Below are positions 1 to 12,124 of a stretch of DNA of 64,000 bases, in pieces (the stretch's first letter is position 1; each line of letters begins with the position of its first letter). This DNA is from Clusia tigrina (Eukaryota > Arthropoda > Insecta > Diptera > Clusiidae), in the NCBI GenBank assembly GCA_920105625.2, contig OV050031.1, positions 75,897,995 through 75,961,994 on the forward strand, written 5' to 3'. The translations under genes were made by a program, and so were the position numbers. The notes under the pieces are model-generated. The model had not been told where the DNA came from, made no database searches, and worked only from the letters and a program-made list of their open reading frames with translations.

Positions 1-173
1 CCTTCTTTATGCCTATATCTACCCATATCAGCCTCAGTCGGCGTCGCAGCCCATGTCAGCGTCTCTGTAGGCGGCTCAGTCGCTGCCGCTATCAATTGGT
101 GGGTCTGCTGCCTTCTCTATGCTTATATCTACTCCCATCTGACTCAGTCGCTGCCGCTGTTGATTGGGGGGGG

Positions 174-1000
174 TCTGCTGCCTACTCTCTGCCTATATCT
201 ACCCATATCTGCCTCAGTGGGCGTCTCATTCGGCGTCTCAGTCGGCGTCGCAGCCTCTTTCAGCATCCCTGTAGGCGTCTCAGTCTCTGCCGCAGTCGAT
301 TGGGGGGGTCTCAGTAGGGGGTCTGCTGCCTTCTCTATGCCTATACCTACCCCTATCTGCATCAGACTGCGTCGCAGCCTCTGTCAGCATTTCTGTAGAC
401 GTCTCAGTCGCTGCCGCTGTCGATTGGGGGGTCTCCTCTCTTATCTATGCCTATATCTACCCCTATCTTCCTCAGTCGGTGTCTCAGTCGGCGTCTCAGT
501 CAGCGTCTCAGTCGGCGTCGCAGCCTCTGTCAGCGCCTCTGTAGGCGTCACAGCTGTTTCCGCAGTCGATTGGGGGAGTCTGCTGCCTTCTCTATGCCTA
601 TATCTACCCCTCTCTGCCTCAATCGGCGTCTCAGTCGGCGTCTCAGTCGGTGTCGCAGCCTCTGTCAGCGTCTCTGTAGGTGTCTCAGTCGCTGCCGCTG
701 TCGATTGGGGGGTTCTGCTGCCTTCTCTATGCCTATATCAACCCCTATCTGCCTCAGCAGTCATCTCAGTGGGATTCGCAGCCTCTGTCAGCGTCTCTGT
801 AGGCGTCTCAGTCGCTGCCGCTGTCGATTGGTTGGGGGGGGGGTCTGCTGCTTTCTCTGTGCCTATATCTAAACCTATCTGCCTCAGTCGGTGTCTCAGT
901 GGGATTCGCAGCCACTGTCAGCGTCTCTGTAGGCGTCTCAGTCGCTGCCGCTGTCGATTGGGGGTTCTGCTGCCTTCTCTATGCCTATATCAACCTCTAT
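174..1000 (+). repeat. Dispersed higher-order segment, copy 1 of 3
   Basis: An ordered run of distinguishable monomer variants begins with the TGCCTACTCTCTGCC head. It is followed by a monomer with the GTCTCAGTAGGGGG linker, then a TCTCCTCTCTTATCTATG variant, then a monomer ending GCTGTTTCCGCAGTC, and then monomers with GCAG(G/T)CATCTCAGTGGGATT. The same order recurs near 10119-10760 and 13557-14210. The order of variants, more than the identity of any one monomer, is what marks these as copies of one larger block. Confidence 0.75.
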
Positions 1001-1200
1001 CTGCCTCAGCAGGCATCTCAGTGGGATTCGCAGCTTCAGTCAGCGTCTCTGTAGGCGTCTCAGTCACTGCCGCTGTCGATTTGGTTTTCTGCTGCCTTCT
1101 TTATATCTATATCTACCCTATCTGCCTCAGTCGGCATCGCAGCCGCTGTCAACCTCTCTTTAGGCGTCTCTGTAGGCGTATCCCGCTTTCGATTGGGGGG

Positions 1201-1320
1201 TCTGCTGTCTTCTCTATACCTATATCTACCCCTATCTGCCTCAGTCGGCGTCTCAGTCGGCGTCGCAGCCTCTGTCAGCGTCTCTGTAGGCGTCTCAGTC
1301 GCTGCCGCTGTCGATTGGGG
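1201..1320 (+). repeat. Reference monomer (120 bp, two full 12-mers)
   Basis: This copy is close to the consensus and is useful as the type monomer. It starts TCTGCTGTCT, with one C-to-T change from TCTGCTGCCT, and carries the head motif TATATCTACCCCTATCTGCC. It has two adjacent CAGTCGGCGTC blocks, then CAGCCTCTGTCAGCGTCTCT, GTAGGCGTCTCA and GTCGCTGCCGCT, and ends TCGATTGGGG. Reading the tail in 12-base steps that end in GT shows degenerate copies of one 12-mer, so the monomer itself probably grew from a 12-bp minisatellite joined to a 38-bp head. The TCGA near the end is a once-per-monomer TaqI-type site. CGTCTC occurs several times per monomer. Confidence 0.9.
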
Positions 1321-1589
1321 TCTGCTGCCTTCTCTATGCCGATATCTACCCCTGCCTCAGTCGCCATCTCAGTCGGCGTCGCAGCCTCTGTCAGCGTCTC
1401 TGTAAGCGTCTCAGCAGTTGCCGCTGTCGATTGGGGGGTCTGCTGTCTTCTGTATGCCTATATCTAAACCTATCTACCTCAGTCGGCGTCGCAGCCTCTC
1501 TCAGCATCTCTGTAGGCGTCTCAGTCGCTGCCGCTGTCGATTGGGGTGTCTGCTGTCTTCTCTATGCTTATATCTATCCTTATCTGCCT

Positions 1590-1640
1590 CATTCGACGTC
1601 TCAGTGTATGTATGTTCTGTATGCCTATATCTACCCCTAT
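1590..1640 (+). repeat. Severely truncated monomer with filler at the junction
   Basis: A monomer runs normally to GACGTCTCAGT at about 1595-1605 and then jumps to TTCTGTATGCC, the head of the next monomer. Most of the 12-mer tail and the TCGATT-G-run are missing. The junction carries roughly nine bases, GTATGTATG, that belong to neither side. GTATG also occurs just downstream inside TTCTGTATGCC. The filler could therefore have been copied from the flank during end joining; that mechanism is inferred. Confidence 0.75.
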
Positions 1641-3599
1641 CTGCGTCAGTCGGCGTCTCAGTAGGCGTCACAGCCCCTGTCGGCGTCTCTGTAGGCGTCT
1701 CAGTCGCTGCCGCTGTCAATTGGTGGGTCTGCTGCCTTCTCTATGCCTGTTTCTACTCCTATCTGCCTCAGTCGGCGTCGCAGCGTCTGTCAGAATTTCT
1801 GTAGGCATCTCAGTCGCTCCCGCTGTCGATTGGGGGGTCTGCTGCCTTCTCTATGCCTATATCTACCCTATCTTATCTGCCTCAGTCGGCGTCTCAGTAG
1901 GCGTCGCAGCCCCTGTCAGCGTCTCTGTAGGCGGCTCAGTCGCTGCCGCTATCAATTGGTGGGTCTGCTGCCTTCTCTATGCTTATATCTACTCCCATCT
2001 GCCTCAATCGCTTCCGCTGTTGATTGGGGGGTCTGCTGCCTACTCTCTGCCTATATCTACCCATATCTGCGTCAGTCGGCGTCTCATTCGGCGTCTCAGT
2101 CGGCGTCGCAGCCTCTGTCAGCATCCCTGTAGGCGTCTCAGTCTCTGCCGCAGTTGATTGGGGGGTCTCAGTAGGGGGTCTGCGGCCTTCTCTATGCCTA
2201 TATCTACCACTATCTGCCTCAGTCGGCGTCTCAGTCGGCGTCGCAGCCTCTGTCAGCGTCTCTGTAGGCGTCTCAGCTGTTTTCGCAGTCGATTGGGGGA
2301 GTCTGCTGCCTTCTCTATGCCTATATCTACCCCTCTCTGCCTCAGTCGGCGTCTCAGTCGGCGTCTCAGTCGGCGTCTCAGTCGTCGTCGCAGCCTCTGT
2401 CAGCGTCTCTGTAAGCGTCTCAGCAGTTGCCGCTGCCGATTGGGGGGGTCTGCTGTCTTCTGTATGCCTATATCTACCCCTATCTGCCTCAGTCGGCGTC
2501 TCAGTCGGCGTCAAAGCCCCTGTCAGCGTCTCTGTAGGCGTCTCAGTCGCTGACGCTGTCGATTGGGGGGTCTGCTGCCGTCTTTATGCCTATATCTACC
2601 CCTATCTGCATCAGTCGGCTTCGCAGCCTCTGTCAGCATCTCTTTAGGCGTTTCAGTCGCTGCCGCTGTCGATTGGGGTGTCTGCTGTCTTCTCTATGCT
2701 TATATCTATCCCTATCTGCCTCGATCGACATCTCAGTCGGCGTCGCAGCCACTGCCAGCGTCTCTGTAGGCGTCTCAGTCGCTCCCGCTTTCGATTGGTG
2801 AGTCTGCTGCCTTCTCTATACCTATATCTACCCCTATCTGCCTCAGTCGGCGTCGCAGCGTCTGTCAGCATTTCTGTAGGCATCTCAGTCGCTGCCGCTG
2901 TTGATTGGGGGAGTCTGCTACCTACTCTCTGCTTATATCTACCCATATCTGCCTCAGTCGGCGTCTCATTCGGTGTCTCACACGGCGTCGCAGCCTCTGT
3001 CAGCGTCCCTGTAGGCGTCTCAGTCGCTGCCGCTGTCGATTGGGGGTATCAGTTGGGGTCTGCTGCCTTCTCTATGCCTATATCTACCCCTATCTGCCTC
3101 AGTCTGCGTCGCAGCCTCTGTCAGCATTTCTGTAGGCGTCTCAGTCGCTGCCGCTGTCGATTGGGTGGTCTGCTGCCTTATCTATGAGTATATCAACCCC
3201 TATCTGCCTCAGTAGGCATCTCAGTCGGCGTCGCAGCCTCTGTCAGCGTCTCTGTATTCGTCTCAGTCGCTGCCGCTGTCGATTGGGGGTCTGCTGCCTT
3301 CTCTATGCCTATATCTACCACTATCTGCCTCAGTCGGAGTCTCAGTCGGCTTCTCAGTCACTGCCGCTTTCGATTGGGTTGTCTGCTGCCTTCTCTATAC
3401 TTATATCAACCCCTATCTGCCACAGTCGGCGTCACAGCCTCTCAGCGTCTCTGTAGGCGTCTCAGTCACTGCCGATGTCGATTGTGGGGTCTGCTGCATT
3501 ATCTATGCCTATATCTACCCCTATCTGCCTCGGTCGGCGTCGCAGCCTCTGTCAGCATCTCTGTAGGCATCTCAGTCGCTGCCGCTGTCGATTGGGGGG

Positions 3600-4276
3600 T
3601 CTGGTACTTTCTCTATGCCTATATCTAACACTATCTGCCTCAGTCGGCGTCTCAGTCTGCTTCTCAGTCGCTGCCGCTGTCGATTGGGGGTCTGCTGCCT
3701 TCTCTATGCCTATATCTACCCCTATCTGCCTCAGTCTGCGTCGCAGCCTCTGTCAGCATTTCTGTAGGCGTCTCAGTCGCTGAGGCTGTCGATTGGGGGG
3801 TCTGCTGCCTTCTCTATGCCTATATCTACCACTATCTGCCTCAGTCGGCGTCTCAGTCGGCGTCTCAGTCGGCGTCACAGCCTCTGTCAACGTCTCTGTA
3901 GGCGTCTCAGTCGCTGCCGCTGTCGATTGGGGTGTCTGCTGCCTTCTCTATGGCTATATCTACCCCTATCTGCCTCAGTCGGCGTCTCAGTAGGCGTCAC
4001 AGCCCCTGTCAGCGTATCTGTGGGCGTCTCAGTCGCTGCCGCTGTCGATTGGGGGGTCTGCTGCCTTCTGTATGCCTATATCTACCCCTATCAGCCTCAG
4101 TCGGCGTCGCAGCCTCTGTCAGCTTCTCTGTAGGCGTCTCAGTCGCTGCCGCTGTCGATTGGGGGGTCTGCTGCCTTCTTTATGCCTATATCAAAACCTA
4201 TCTGCCTCAGTCGGTGTCGCAGCGTCTGTCAGCATTTCTGTAGGCATCTCAGTCGCTGCCGCTGTTGATTGGGGGG
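3600..4276 (+). repeat. 677-bp tandem duplication, copy 1 (six monomers)
   Basis: Six monomers of 91, 110, 134, 122, 110 and 110 bp are repeated immediately downstream in the same order. The copy begins at a distinctive TCTGGTACTTTCTC head (TCTGGT where most monomers have TCTGCT). Shared rare variants include a CTCAGTCTGCTTCTCAGTC tail, a GAGGCTGTCGATT ending, GGCTATATCTACC, and TATCAAAACCTATCTG. Confidence 0.9.
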
Positions 4277-4965
4277 TCTGGTGCTTTCTCTATGCCTATA
4301 TCTAACACAATCTGCCTCAGTCGGCGTCTCAGTCTGCTTCTCAGTCGCTGCCGCTGTCGATTGGGGGTCTGCTGCCTTCTCTATGCCTATATCTACCCCT
4401 ATCTGCCTCAGTCTGCGTCGCAGCCTCTGTCAGCATTTCTGTAGGCGTCTCAGTCCCTGAGGCTGTCGATTGGGGGGTCTGCTGCCTTCTCTATGCCTAT
4501 ATCTACCACTATCTGCGTCAGTCGGCGTCTCAGTCGGCGTCTCAGTCGGCGTCTCAGTCGGCGTCACAGCCTCTGTCAACGTCTCTGTAGGCGTCTCAGT
4601 CGCTGCCGCTGTCGATTGGGGTGTCTGCTGCCTTCTCTATGGCTATATCTACCCCTATCTGCCTCAGTCGGCGTCTCAGTAGGCGTCACAGCCCCTGTCA
4701 GCGTATCTGTGGGCGTCTCAGTCGCTGCCGCTGTCGATTGGGGGGTCTGCTGCCTTCTGTATGCCTATATCTACCCCTATCAGCCTCAGTCGGCGTCGCA
4801 GCCTCTGTCAGCTTCTCTGTAGGCGTCTCTGTCGCTGCCGCTGTCGATTGGGGGGTCTGCTGCCTTCTTTATGCCTATATCAAAACCTATCTGCCTCAGT
4901 CGGTGTCGCAGCCTCTGTCAGCATCTCTGTAGGTGTCTCAGTCGCTGCCGCTATCAATTGGTGGG
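4277..4965 (+). repeat. 677-bp tandem duplication, copy 2 (689 bp)
   Basis: This is the second copy of the six-monomer block, with lengths 91, 110, 146, 122, 110 and 110 bp. Every monomer matches its partner in length except the third, which has exactly one extra 12-mer (146 against 134 bp). That is a single-step replication-slippage or exchange event after the block was duplicated. The last monomer diverges in its second half and changes to the CTATCAATTGGTGGG ending. Confidence 0.9.
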
Positions 4966-6433
4966 TCTGCTGCCTTCTCTATGCTTATATCAACCCCTAT
5001 CTGCCTCAGCAGTCATCTCAGTGGGATTCGCAGCCTCTGTCAGCGTCTCTGTAGGCGTCTCAGTCGCTGCCGCTGTCGATTGGTTGGGGGGGGGGGTCTG
5101 CTGCTTTCTCTGTGCCTATATCTACCCCTATCTGCCTCAGTCGGCGTCTCAGTGTGATTCGCAGCCTCTGTCAGCGTCTCTGTAGGCGTCTCAGTCGCTG
5201 CCGCTGTCGATTGGGGGTTCTGCTGCCTTCTCTATGCCTATATCAACCTCTATCTGCCTCAGCAGGCATCTCAGTGGGATTCGCAGCCTCAGTCAGCGTC
5301 TCTGTAGGCGTCTCAGTCGCTGCCGCTGTCGATTGGGGGGTCTGCTGCCTTCTCTATGCCTATATCTACCACTATCTGCCTCAGTCGGCGTCTCAGTCGG
5401 CTTCTCAGTCGCTGCCGCTGTCGATTTGGTTTCCTGCTGCCTTCTTTATATCTATATCTACCCTATCTGCCTCAGTCGGCGTCGCAGCCTCTGTCAGCGT
5501 CTCTGTAGGCGTCTCAGTCGCTGCCGCTGTCGATTGGGGTCTGCTGCCTTCTGTATGCCTATATCTACCCCTATCTGCGTCAGTCGGCGTCTCAGTAGGC
5601 GTCACAGCCCCTGTCGGCGTCTCTGTAGGCGTCTCAGTCGCTGCCGCTGTCAATTGGTGGGTCTGCTGCCTTTTCAATGCCTATATCTACTCCTATCTGC
5701 CTCAGTCGGCGTCGCAGCGTCTGTCAGAATTTCTGTAGGCATCTCAGTCGCTGCCGCTGTCGATTGGGGGGTCTGCTGCCTTCTCTATGCCTATATCTAA
5801 CACTATCTGCCTCAGTCGGCGTCTCAGTCTGCTTCTCAGTCGTTGCCGCTGTCGATTGGGGGGTATGCTGCCTTCTCTTTGCCTATATCTACCCCCACAA
5901 TCGACGTCTCAGTCGGCGTCACAGCCTCTGTCAGCGTCTCTGTGGGGATCTCAGTCGCTGCCGCTGTCGATTGGGGGGGTCTGCTGCCTTCTCTGTGCCT
6001 ATATCTACCCCTATCTGCCTCATTCGGCGTCTCAGTCGGCGTCACAGCCTCTGCCAGCATCTCTGTAGGCGTCTCAATCGCTGCTGCCTTCTCTACGCCT
6101 ATATCTATCCCTATCTGCCTCATTCGACATCTCAGTCGGCGTCGCAGTCTCTGCCAGCGTCTCTGTAGGCGTCTCAGTCGCTCCCGCTGTCGATTGAGGG
6201 GTCTGCTGCCTTCTCTATGCCTATAACTACGCCTATCTGCCTCAGTCGGCGTGTCAGTAGGCGTCGCAGCCCCTGTCAGCGTCTCTGTAGGCGGCTCAGT
6301 CGCTGCCGCTATCAATTGGTGGGTCTGCTGCCTTCTCTATGCTTATATCTACTCCCATCTGCCTCAGTCGCTTCCGCTGTTGATTGGGGGGGTCTGCTGC
6401 CTACTCTCTGCCTATATCTACCCATATCTGCGT

Positions 6434-6493
6434 CAGTCGGCGTCTCAGTCGGCGTCTCAGTCGGCGTCTCAGTCGGCGTCTCAGTCGGCGTCG
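6434..6493 (+). repeat. Five-copy run of the 12-bp subrepeat
   Basis: CAGTCGGCGTCT occurs five times in succession, the last ending in G, inside a single monomer that carries the TGCCTACTCTCTGCC head. Most monomers have one to three copies. This is the longest uninterrupted run I found in the left block, and it shows that the 12-bp step is the unit of monomer length change. Confidence 0.92.
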
Positions 6494-9060
6494 CAGCCTC
6501 TGTCAGCATACCTGTAGGCGTCTCAGTCTCTGCCGCAGTCGATTGGGGGGGTCTCAGTAGGGGGTCTGCTGCCTACTCTCTGCCTATATCTACCCATATC
6601 TGCGTCAGTCGGCGTCTCATTCGGCGTCTCAGTCGGCGTCGCAGCCTCTGTCAGCATACCTGTAGGCGTCTCAGTCGCTGCCGCTGTCGATTGGGTGGTC
6701 TGCTAGCCTTATCTATGAGTATATCAACCCCTATCTGCCTCAGTAGGCATCTCAGTCGGCGTCGCAGCCTCTGTCAGCGTCTCTGTAGTCGTCTCAGTCG
6801 CTGCCGCTGTCGGTTGGGGGGTCTGCTGCCTTCTCTATGCCTATATCTACCACTATCTGCCTCAGTTGGCGTCTCAGTCGTCTTCTCAGTCACTGCCGCT
6901 TTTGATTGGGTTGTCTGCTGTCTTCTCTATACCTATATCTACCCCTATCTGCCACAGTCGGCGTCGCAGCCTCTCAGCGTCTCTGTAGGCGTCTCAGTCA
7001 CTGCCGATGTCGATTGTGGGGTCTGCTGCATTCTCTATGCCTATATCTACCCCTATCTGCCTCGGTCGGCGTCGCAGCCTCTGTCAGCATCTCTGTAGGC
7101 ATCTCAGTCGCTGCCGCTGTCGATTGTGGGGGGTCTGGTGCCTTCTCTATGCCTATATCTAACACTATCTGCCTCAGTCGGCGTCTCAGTCTGCTTCTCA
7201 GTCGCTGCCGCTGTCGATTGGGGGGTATGCTGCCTTCTCTTTGCCTATATCTACCCCCCAAAATAGACGTCTCAGTCGGCGTCGCGGCCTCTGTCAGCGT
7301 CTCTGTAGGGATCTCAGTCTCTGCCGCTGTCGATTGGGGGGTCTGCTGCCTTCTCTGTTCCTATATCTACCCCTATCTGCCTCAGTCGGATCCGCAGCCT
7401 GTGTCAGCGTCTCTGAAGGCATCTCAGTCGCTGCCGCTGTCAATTGGGGGGTCTGCTGCCTTCTCTATGCCTATATATACCCCTATCTGCCTCAGTCTGC
7501 GTCGCAGCCTCTTTCAGCATTTCTGTAGGCGTCTCAGTCGCTGCCGCTGTCGATTGGGGGGCCTGCTGCCTTCTCTATGCCTATATCTACCACTATCTGC
7601 CTCAGTCAGCGTCTCAGTCGGCTTCTCAGTCACTGCCGCTGTCGATTGGGGGGTCTGCTGCCTTCTCTTTGCCTATATCTACCTCTATCTGCCGGAATCG
7701 ATGTCTCAGTCGGCGTCGAAGCCTCTGTCAGCGTCTCTGTAGGCGCCTCAGTCGCTGCCACTGTCGATTGGGGGGTTTGCTGCCTTCTCTATGCCGATAT
7801 CTACCCCTAACTGCCTCAGTCGGTATCTCATTCGGCGTCGCAGCCTCTGTCAGCGTCTCTGTATGCGTCTCAGCAGTTGCCGCTGTCGATTGGGGGAGTC
7901 TGCTGCTTTCTGTATGCCTATATCTACCCCTATCTGCCTCAGTCGGGGTCTCAGTCGGATTCGCAGCCTCTGTCAGCGTCTCTGTAGGCGTCTCAGTCGC
8001 TGCCGCTGTCGATTGGGGGGGTCTGCTGCCTTCTCCATGCCTATATCTGCCACTATCTGCCTCAGTCGGCGTCTCAGTCGGCGTCACAACCTCTGTCAAC
8101 GTCTCTGTAGGCGCCTCAGTCGCTGCCGTTGTTGATTGGGGTGTCTGCTGCCTTCTCTATGCCTATATCTATCCCTATCTGCCTCAGTCGGCGTCGCAGC
8201 CTCTGTCAGCTTCTCTGTAGGCGTCTCAGTCGCTGCCGCTGTCGATTGGGGTTCTGATGCCTTCTTTATGCCTATATCTAAACCTATCTGCCTCAGTCGG
8301 TGTCGCAGCCTCTGCCAGCATCTCTGTAGGCGTCTCAGTCGCTGGAGCTGTCGATTGGGGTGGTCTGCTGCCTTCTGTATGCCTCTATCTACCCCAATCT
8401 GGCTCAGTCGGCGTCACAGCCTCTGTCAACGTCTCTGTACGCGTCTCAGTCGCTGCCGCTGTCGATTGGGATGTCTGCTGCCTTCTCTATGCCTATATCT
8501 ATCCCTATCTGCCTCATTCGGCGTCTCAGTCGGCGTCGCAGCCTCTGCCAGCGTCTCTGTAGGCGTCTCAGTCGCTGCTGCCTTCTCTATGCCTATATCT
8601 ATCCCTATCTGCCTCATTCGACGTCTCAGTCGGCGTCGCAGCCTCTGCCAGTGTCTCTGTAGGCGTCTCAGTCGCTCCCGCTGTCGATTGGGGGGGTCTA
8701 CTGCATTCTCTATGCTTATATCTACCCCTATCTGCTTCAGTCTGCGTCGCAGCCTCTGTCAGCATTTCTGTAGGCGTCTCAGTCGCTGCCGCTGTCGATT
8801 GGGGGTCTGCTGCCTTCTCTATGCCTATATCTACCACTATCTGCGTCTGTCGGCGTCTCATTCGGCGTCTCAGTCGGCGTCGCAGCCTCTGTCAGCGTCT
8901 CTGTACGCGTCTCAGTCTCTGCCGCTGTCGATTGGGGGGTCTCAGTAGGGGGTATGCTGTCTTCTCTATGCCTATATCTACCCCTATCTGCTTCAGTCTG
9001 CGTCGCAGCCTCTGTCAGCATTTCTGTAGGCGTCTCAGTCGCTGCCGCTGTCGATTGGGG

Positions 9061-9420
9061 GGTCTGCTGCCTTCTCTATGCCTATATCTACCACTATCTG
9101 CGTCAGTCGGCGTCTTATTCGGCGTCTCACTCGGCGTCGCAGCCTCTGTCAGCGTCTCTGTAGGCATCTCAGTCGCTGCCGCTGTCGATTGGGGGTATCA
9201 GTAGATGGTATGCTGCGGTCTCTATGCCTATATCTACCCCTATCTGCTATAGTCTGCGTCGCAGCCTCTTTCAGCATTTTTGTAGGCGTCTCAGTCGCTG
9301 CCGCTGTCGATTGGGGGGTATGCTGCCTTCTCTATGCCTATATCTACCACTATCTGCCTCAGTCAGCGTCTCAGTCGGCTTCTCAGTCACTGCCGCTGTC
9401 GATGGGGGGTCTGCTGCTTT
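9061..9420 (+). repeat. Three-monomer block repeated 1,706 bp downstream
   Basis: The block holds monomers with CTACCACTATCTGCGTCAG and GGCGTCTTATTCGG, then a TATCAGTAG linker, a CTGCTATAGTCTGCG head variant, and a CTCAGTCAGCGTCTCAG monomer ending GTCGATGGGG. It recurs at about 10767-11126 with near-identical sequence and the same spacing. The shared rare variants make an independent origin unlikely. Confidence 0.8.
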
Positions 9421-10118
9421 CTCTTTGCCTATATCTACCCCTATCTGTTTCACTCGGCGTCTCAGTCGGCGTCGCAGCCTCTGTCAGCGTCTCTGTAGCC
9501 GCCTCAGTCGTTGCCGCTGTCGATTGGGGGGTTTGCTGCCTTCGCTATGCCGATATCTACCCCTATCTGCCTCAGTCGGCATCTCAGTCGGCGTCGCAGC
9601 CCTGTCAGCGTCTCTGTAACCGTCTCAGCGGTTGCCGCTGTTGATTGGGGGAGTCGGCTGTCTTCTGTATGCCTATATCTACTCCTATCTGCCTCAGTCT
9701 GCGTCGCAGCCTCTGTCAGCATTTCTGTAGGCGTCTCAGTCGCTGCCGCTGTCGATTGGGGGGTCTGCTGCCTTCTCTATGCCTATATCTACCACTATCT
9801 GCCTCAGTCGGCGTCTCAGTCAGCGTCACAACCTCTGCCAACGTCTCTGTAGGCGTCTCAGTCGCTGCCGCTGTCTATTGGGGTATCTGCTGCCTTCTTT
9901 ATGCCTATATCTGCCCCTATCTGCGTCAGTCGGCGTCTCAGTAGGCGTCACAGCCAATGTCGGCGTCTCTGTAGGCGTCTCAGTCGCTGCCACTGTCAAT
10001 TGGTGGGTCTGCTGCCTTCTCTATGCCAATATCTACTCCTATCTGCCTCAGTCGGCGTCGCAGCCTCTGTCAGCATTTTTGTAGGCATCTCAGTCGCTGC
10101 CGCTCTTGATTGGGGGAG

Positions 10119-10760
10119 TCTGTTGCCTACTCTCTGCCTATATCTACCCATATCTGCCTCAGTCGGCGTCTCATTCGGCGTCTCAGTCGGCGTCGCAGCC
10201 TCTGTCAGCATCCCTGTAGGCGTCTCAGTCTCTGCCGCAGTCGATTGGGGGGGTCTCAGTAGGGGGTCTGCTGCCTTCTCTATGCCTATATCTACCCCTA
10301 TCTGCATCAGTCTGCGTCGCAGCCTCTGTCAGCATTTCTGTAGGCGTCTCAGTCGCTGCCGGTGTCGATTGGGTGGTCTCCTGTCTTATCTATGCCTATA
10401 TCTATCCCTATCTTCCTCAGTCGGTGTTTCAGTCGGCGTCTCAGTCGGCGTCGCAGCCTCTGTCAGCGTCTGTGTAGGCGTCTCAGCTGTTTCCGCAGTC
10501 GATTGGGGGAGTCTGCTGCCTTCTCTATGCCTATATCTACCCCTCTCTGCCTCAGTCGGCGTCTCAGTCGGCGTCTCAGTCGGCGTCGCAGCCTCTGTCA
10601 GCGACTCTGTAGGTGTCTCAGTCGCTGCCGCTGTCGATTGGGGGGTTCTGCTGCCTTATCTATGCCTATATGAACCCCTATCTGCCTCAGCAGGCATCTC
10701 AGTGGGATTCGCAGCTTCTGTCAGCGTCTCTGTAGGCGTCTCAGTCGCTGCCGCTGTCGA
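10119..10760 (+). repeat. Dispersed higher-order segment, copy 2 of 3
   Basis: This has the same ordered monomer variants as the block near 174-1000 and the block near 13557-14210. It lies about 3,439 bp upstream of the third copy. The second and third copies share GACTCTGTAGGTGTCTCAG and TATATGAACCCCTATCTGCC. The first copy lacks these, so copies 2 and 3 are the closer pair. Confidence 0.75.
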
Positions 10761-11211
10761 TTGGGGGGTCTGCTGCCTTCTCTATGCCTATATCTACCAC
10801 TATCTGCGTCAGTCGGCGTCTTATTCGGCGTCTCAGTCGGCGTCGCAGCCTCTGTCAGCGTCTCTGTAGGCATCTCAGTCGCTGCCGCTGTCGATTGGGG
10901 GTATCAGTAGGGGGTATGCTGCCTTCTCTATGCCTATATCTACCCCTATCTGCTATAGTCTGCGTCGCAGCCTCTTTCAGCATTTTTGTAGGCGTCTCAG
11001 TCGTTGCCGCTGTCGATTGGGATGTATGCTGCCTTCTCTATGCCTATATCTACCACTATCTGCCTCAGTCAGCGTCTCAGTCGGCTTCTCAGTCACTGCC
11101 GCTGTCGATGGGGGGGGTCTGCTGCCTTCTCTATGCCTATATCTATCCCTATCTGCCTCATTCGGCATCTCAGTCGGCGTCGCAGCCTCTGCCAGCGTCT
11201 CTGTAGGCGTC

Positions 11212-11740
11212 TCAGTCGCTGCTGCCTTCTCTATGCCTATATCTATCCCTATCTGCCTCATTCGACGTCTCAGTCGGCGTCGCAGCCTCTGCCAGTGTCT
11301 CTGTAGGCGTCTCAGTCGCTCCCGCTGTCGATTGGGGGAGTCTACTGCCTTCTCTATGCTTATATCTACTCCCATCTGCCTCAGTCGGCGTCGCAGCCTC
11401 TGTCAGCATTTCTGTAGGCAACTCAGTCGCTGCCGCTGTTGATTGGGGGGGTCTGCTGCCTACTCTCTGCCTATGTCTACCCATATCTGCCTCAGTCGGC
11501 GTCTCATTCGGCGTCTCATTCGGCGTCTCAGTCGGCGTCGCAGCCTCTGTCAGCGTCTCTGTACGCGTCTCAGTCTCTGCCGCTGTCGATTGGGGGGTCT
11601 CAGTAGGGGGTATGCTGCCTTCTCTATGCCTATATCTACCCCTATCTGCTTCAGTCTGCGTCGCAGCCTCTGTCAGCATTTCTGTAGGCGTCTCGGTCGC
11701 TGCCGCTGTCGATTGGGGGGTCTGCTGCCTTCTCTATGCC
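11212..11740 (+). repeat. About 0.5-kb block repeated 4,667 bp downstream
   Basis: The order is a truncated GTCGCTGCTGCCTTCTC junction, a GTCTACTGCCTTCTCTATGC head, a CTATGTCTACCCATATCTG head, a double GGCGTCTCATTC 12-mer and a linker-bearing monomer. It is repeated at about 15879-16407 at a constant 4,667-bp offset. I detected no net length change across most of the block, which suggests a fairly recent copy. Confidence 0.8.
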
Positions 11741-12124
11741 TATATCTACCACTATCTGCGTCTGTCGGCGTCTCATTCGGCGTCTCAGTCGGCGTCGCAG
11801 CCTCTGTCAGCGTCTCTGTACGTGTCTCAGTCTCTGCCGCTGTCGATTGGGGGGTCTCAGTAGGGGGTATGCTGCCTTCTCTATGCCTATATCTACCCCT
11901 ATCTGCTTCAGTCTGCGTCGCAGCCTCTGTCAGCATTTCTGTAGGCGTCTCGGTCGCTGCCGCTGTCGATTGGGGGGTCTGCTGCCTTCTCTATGCCTAT
12001 ATCTACCACTATCTGCGTCTGTCGGCGTCTCATTCGGCGTCTCAGTCGGCGTCGCAGCCTCTGTCAGCGTCTCTGTACGCGTCTCAGTCTCTGCTGCTGT
12101 CGATTGGGGGGTCTCAGTAGGGGG
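11611..12124 (+). repeat. Tandem dimer, 2 x 257 bp
   Basis: A two-monomer unit runs 11611-11867 and repeats at 11868-12124. One monomer has the TATGCTGCC head, CTGCTTCAGTCTGCG and GGCGTCTCGGTCGC. The other has CTACCACTATCTGCGTCTG, a GTACG(C/T)GTCTCAGTCTCTG tail and the GTCTCAGTAGGGGG linker. Related dimers sit near 8700-9200 and 16280-16790. Here the linker-bearing monomer alternates with a linker-less one, so the local repeat is a dimer. Confidence 0.88.

Noticed and set aside
160..1467. 435-codon open frame on plus as a possible repetitive secreted or surface protein
   Set aside because: The translation is the satellite monomer in successive frames, with Ser/Val/Gly and Arg/Leu/Cys blocks alternating as the frame shifts. 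Several other frames are open over the same DNA, and there is no stable domain, signal peptide or gene-like boundary.
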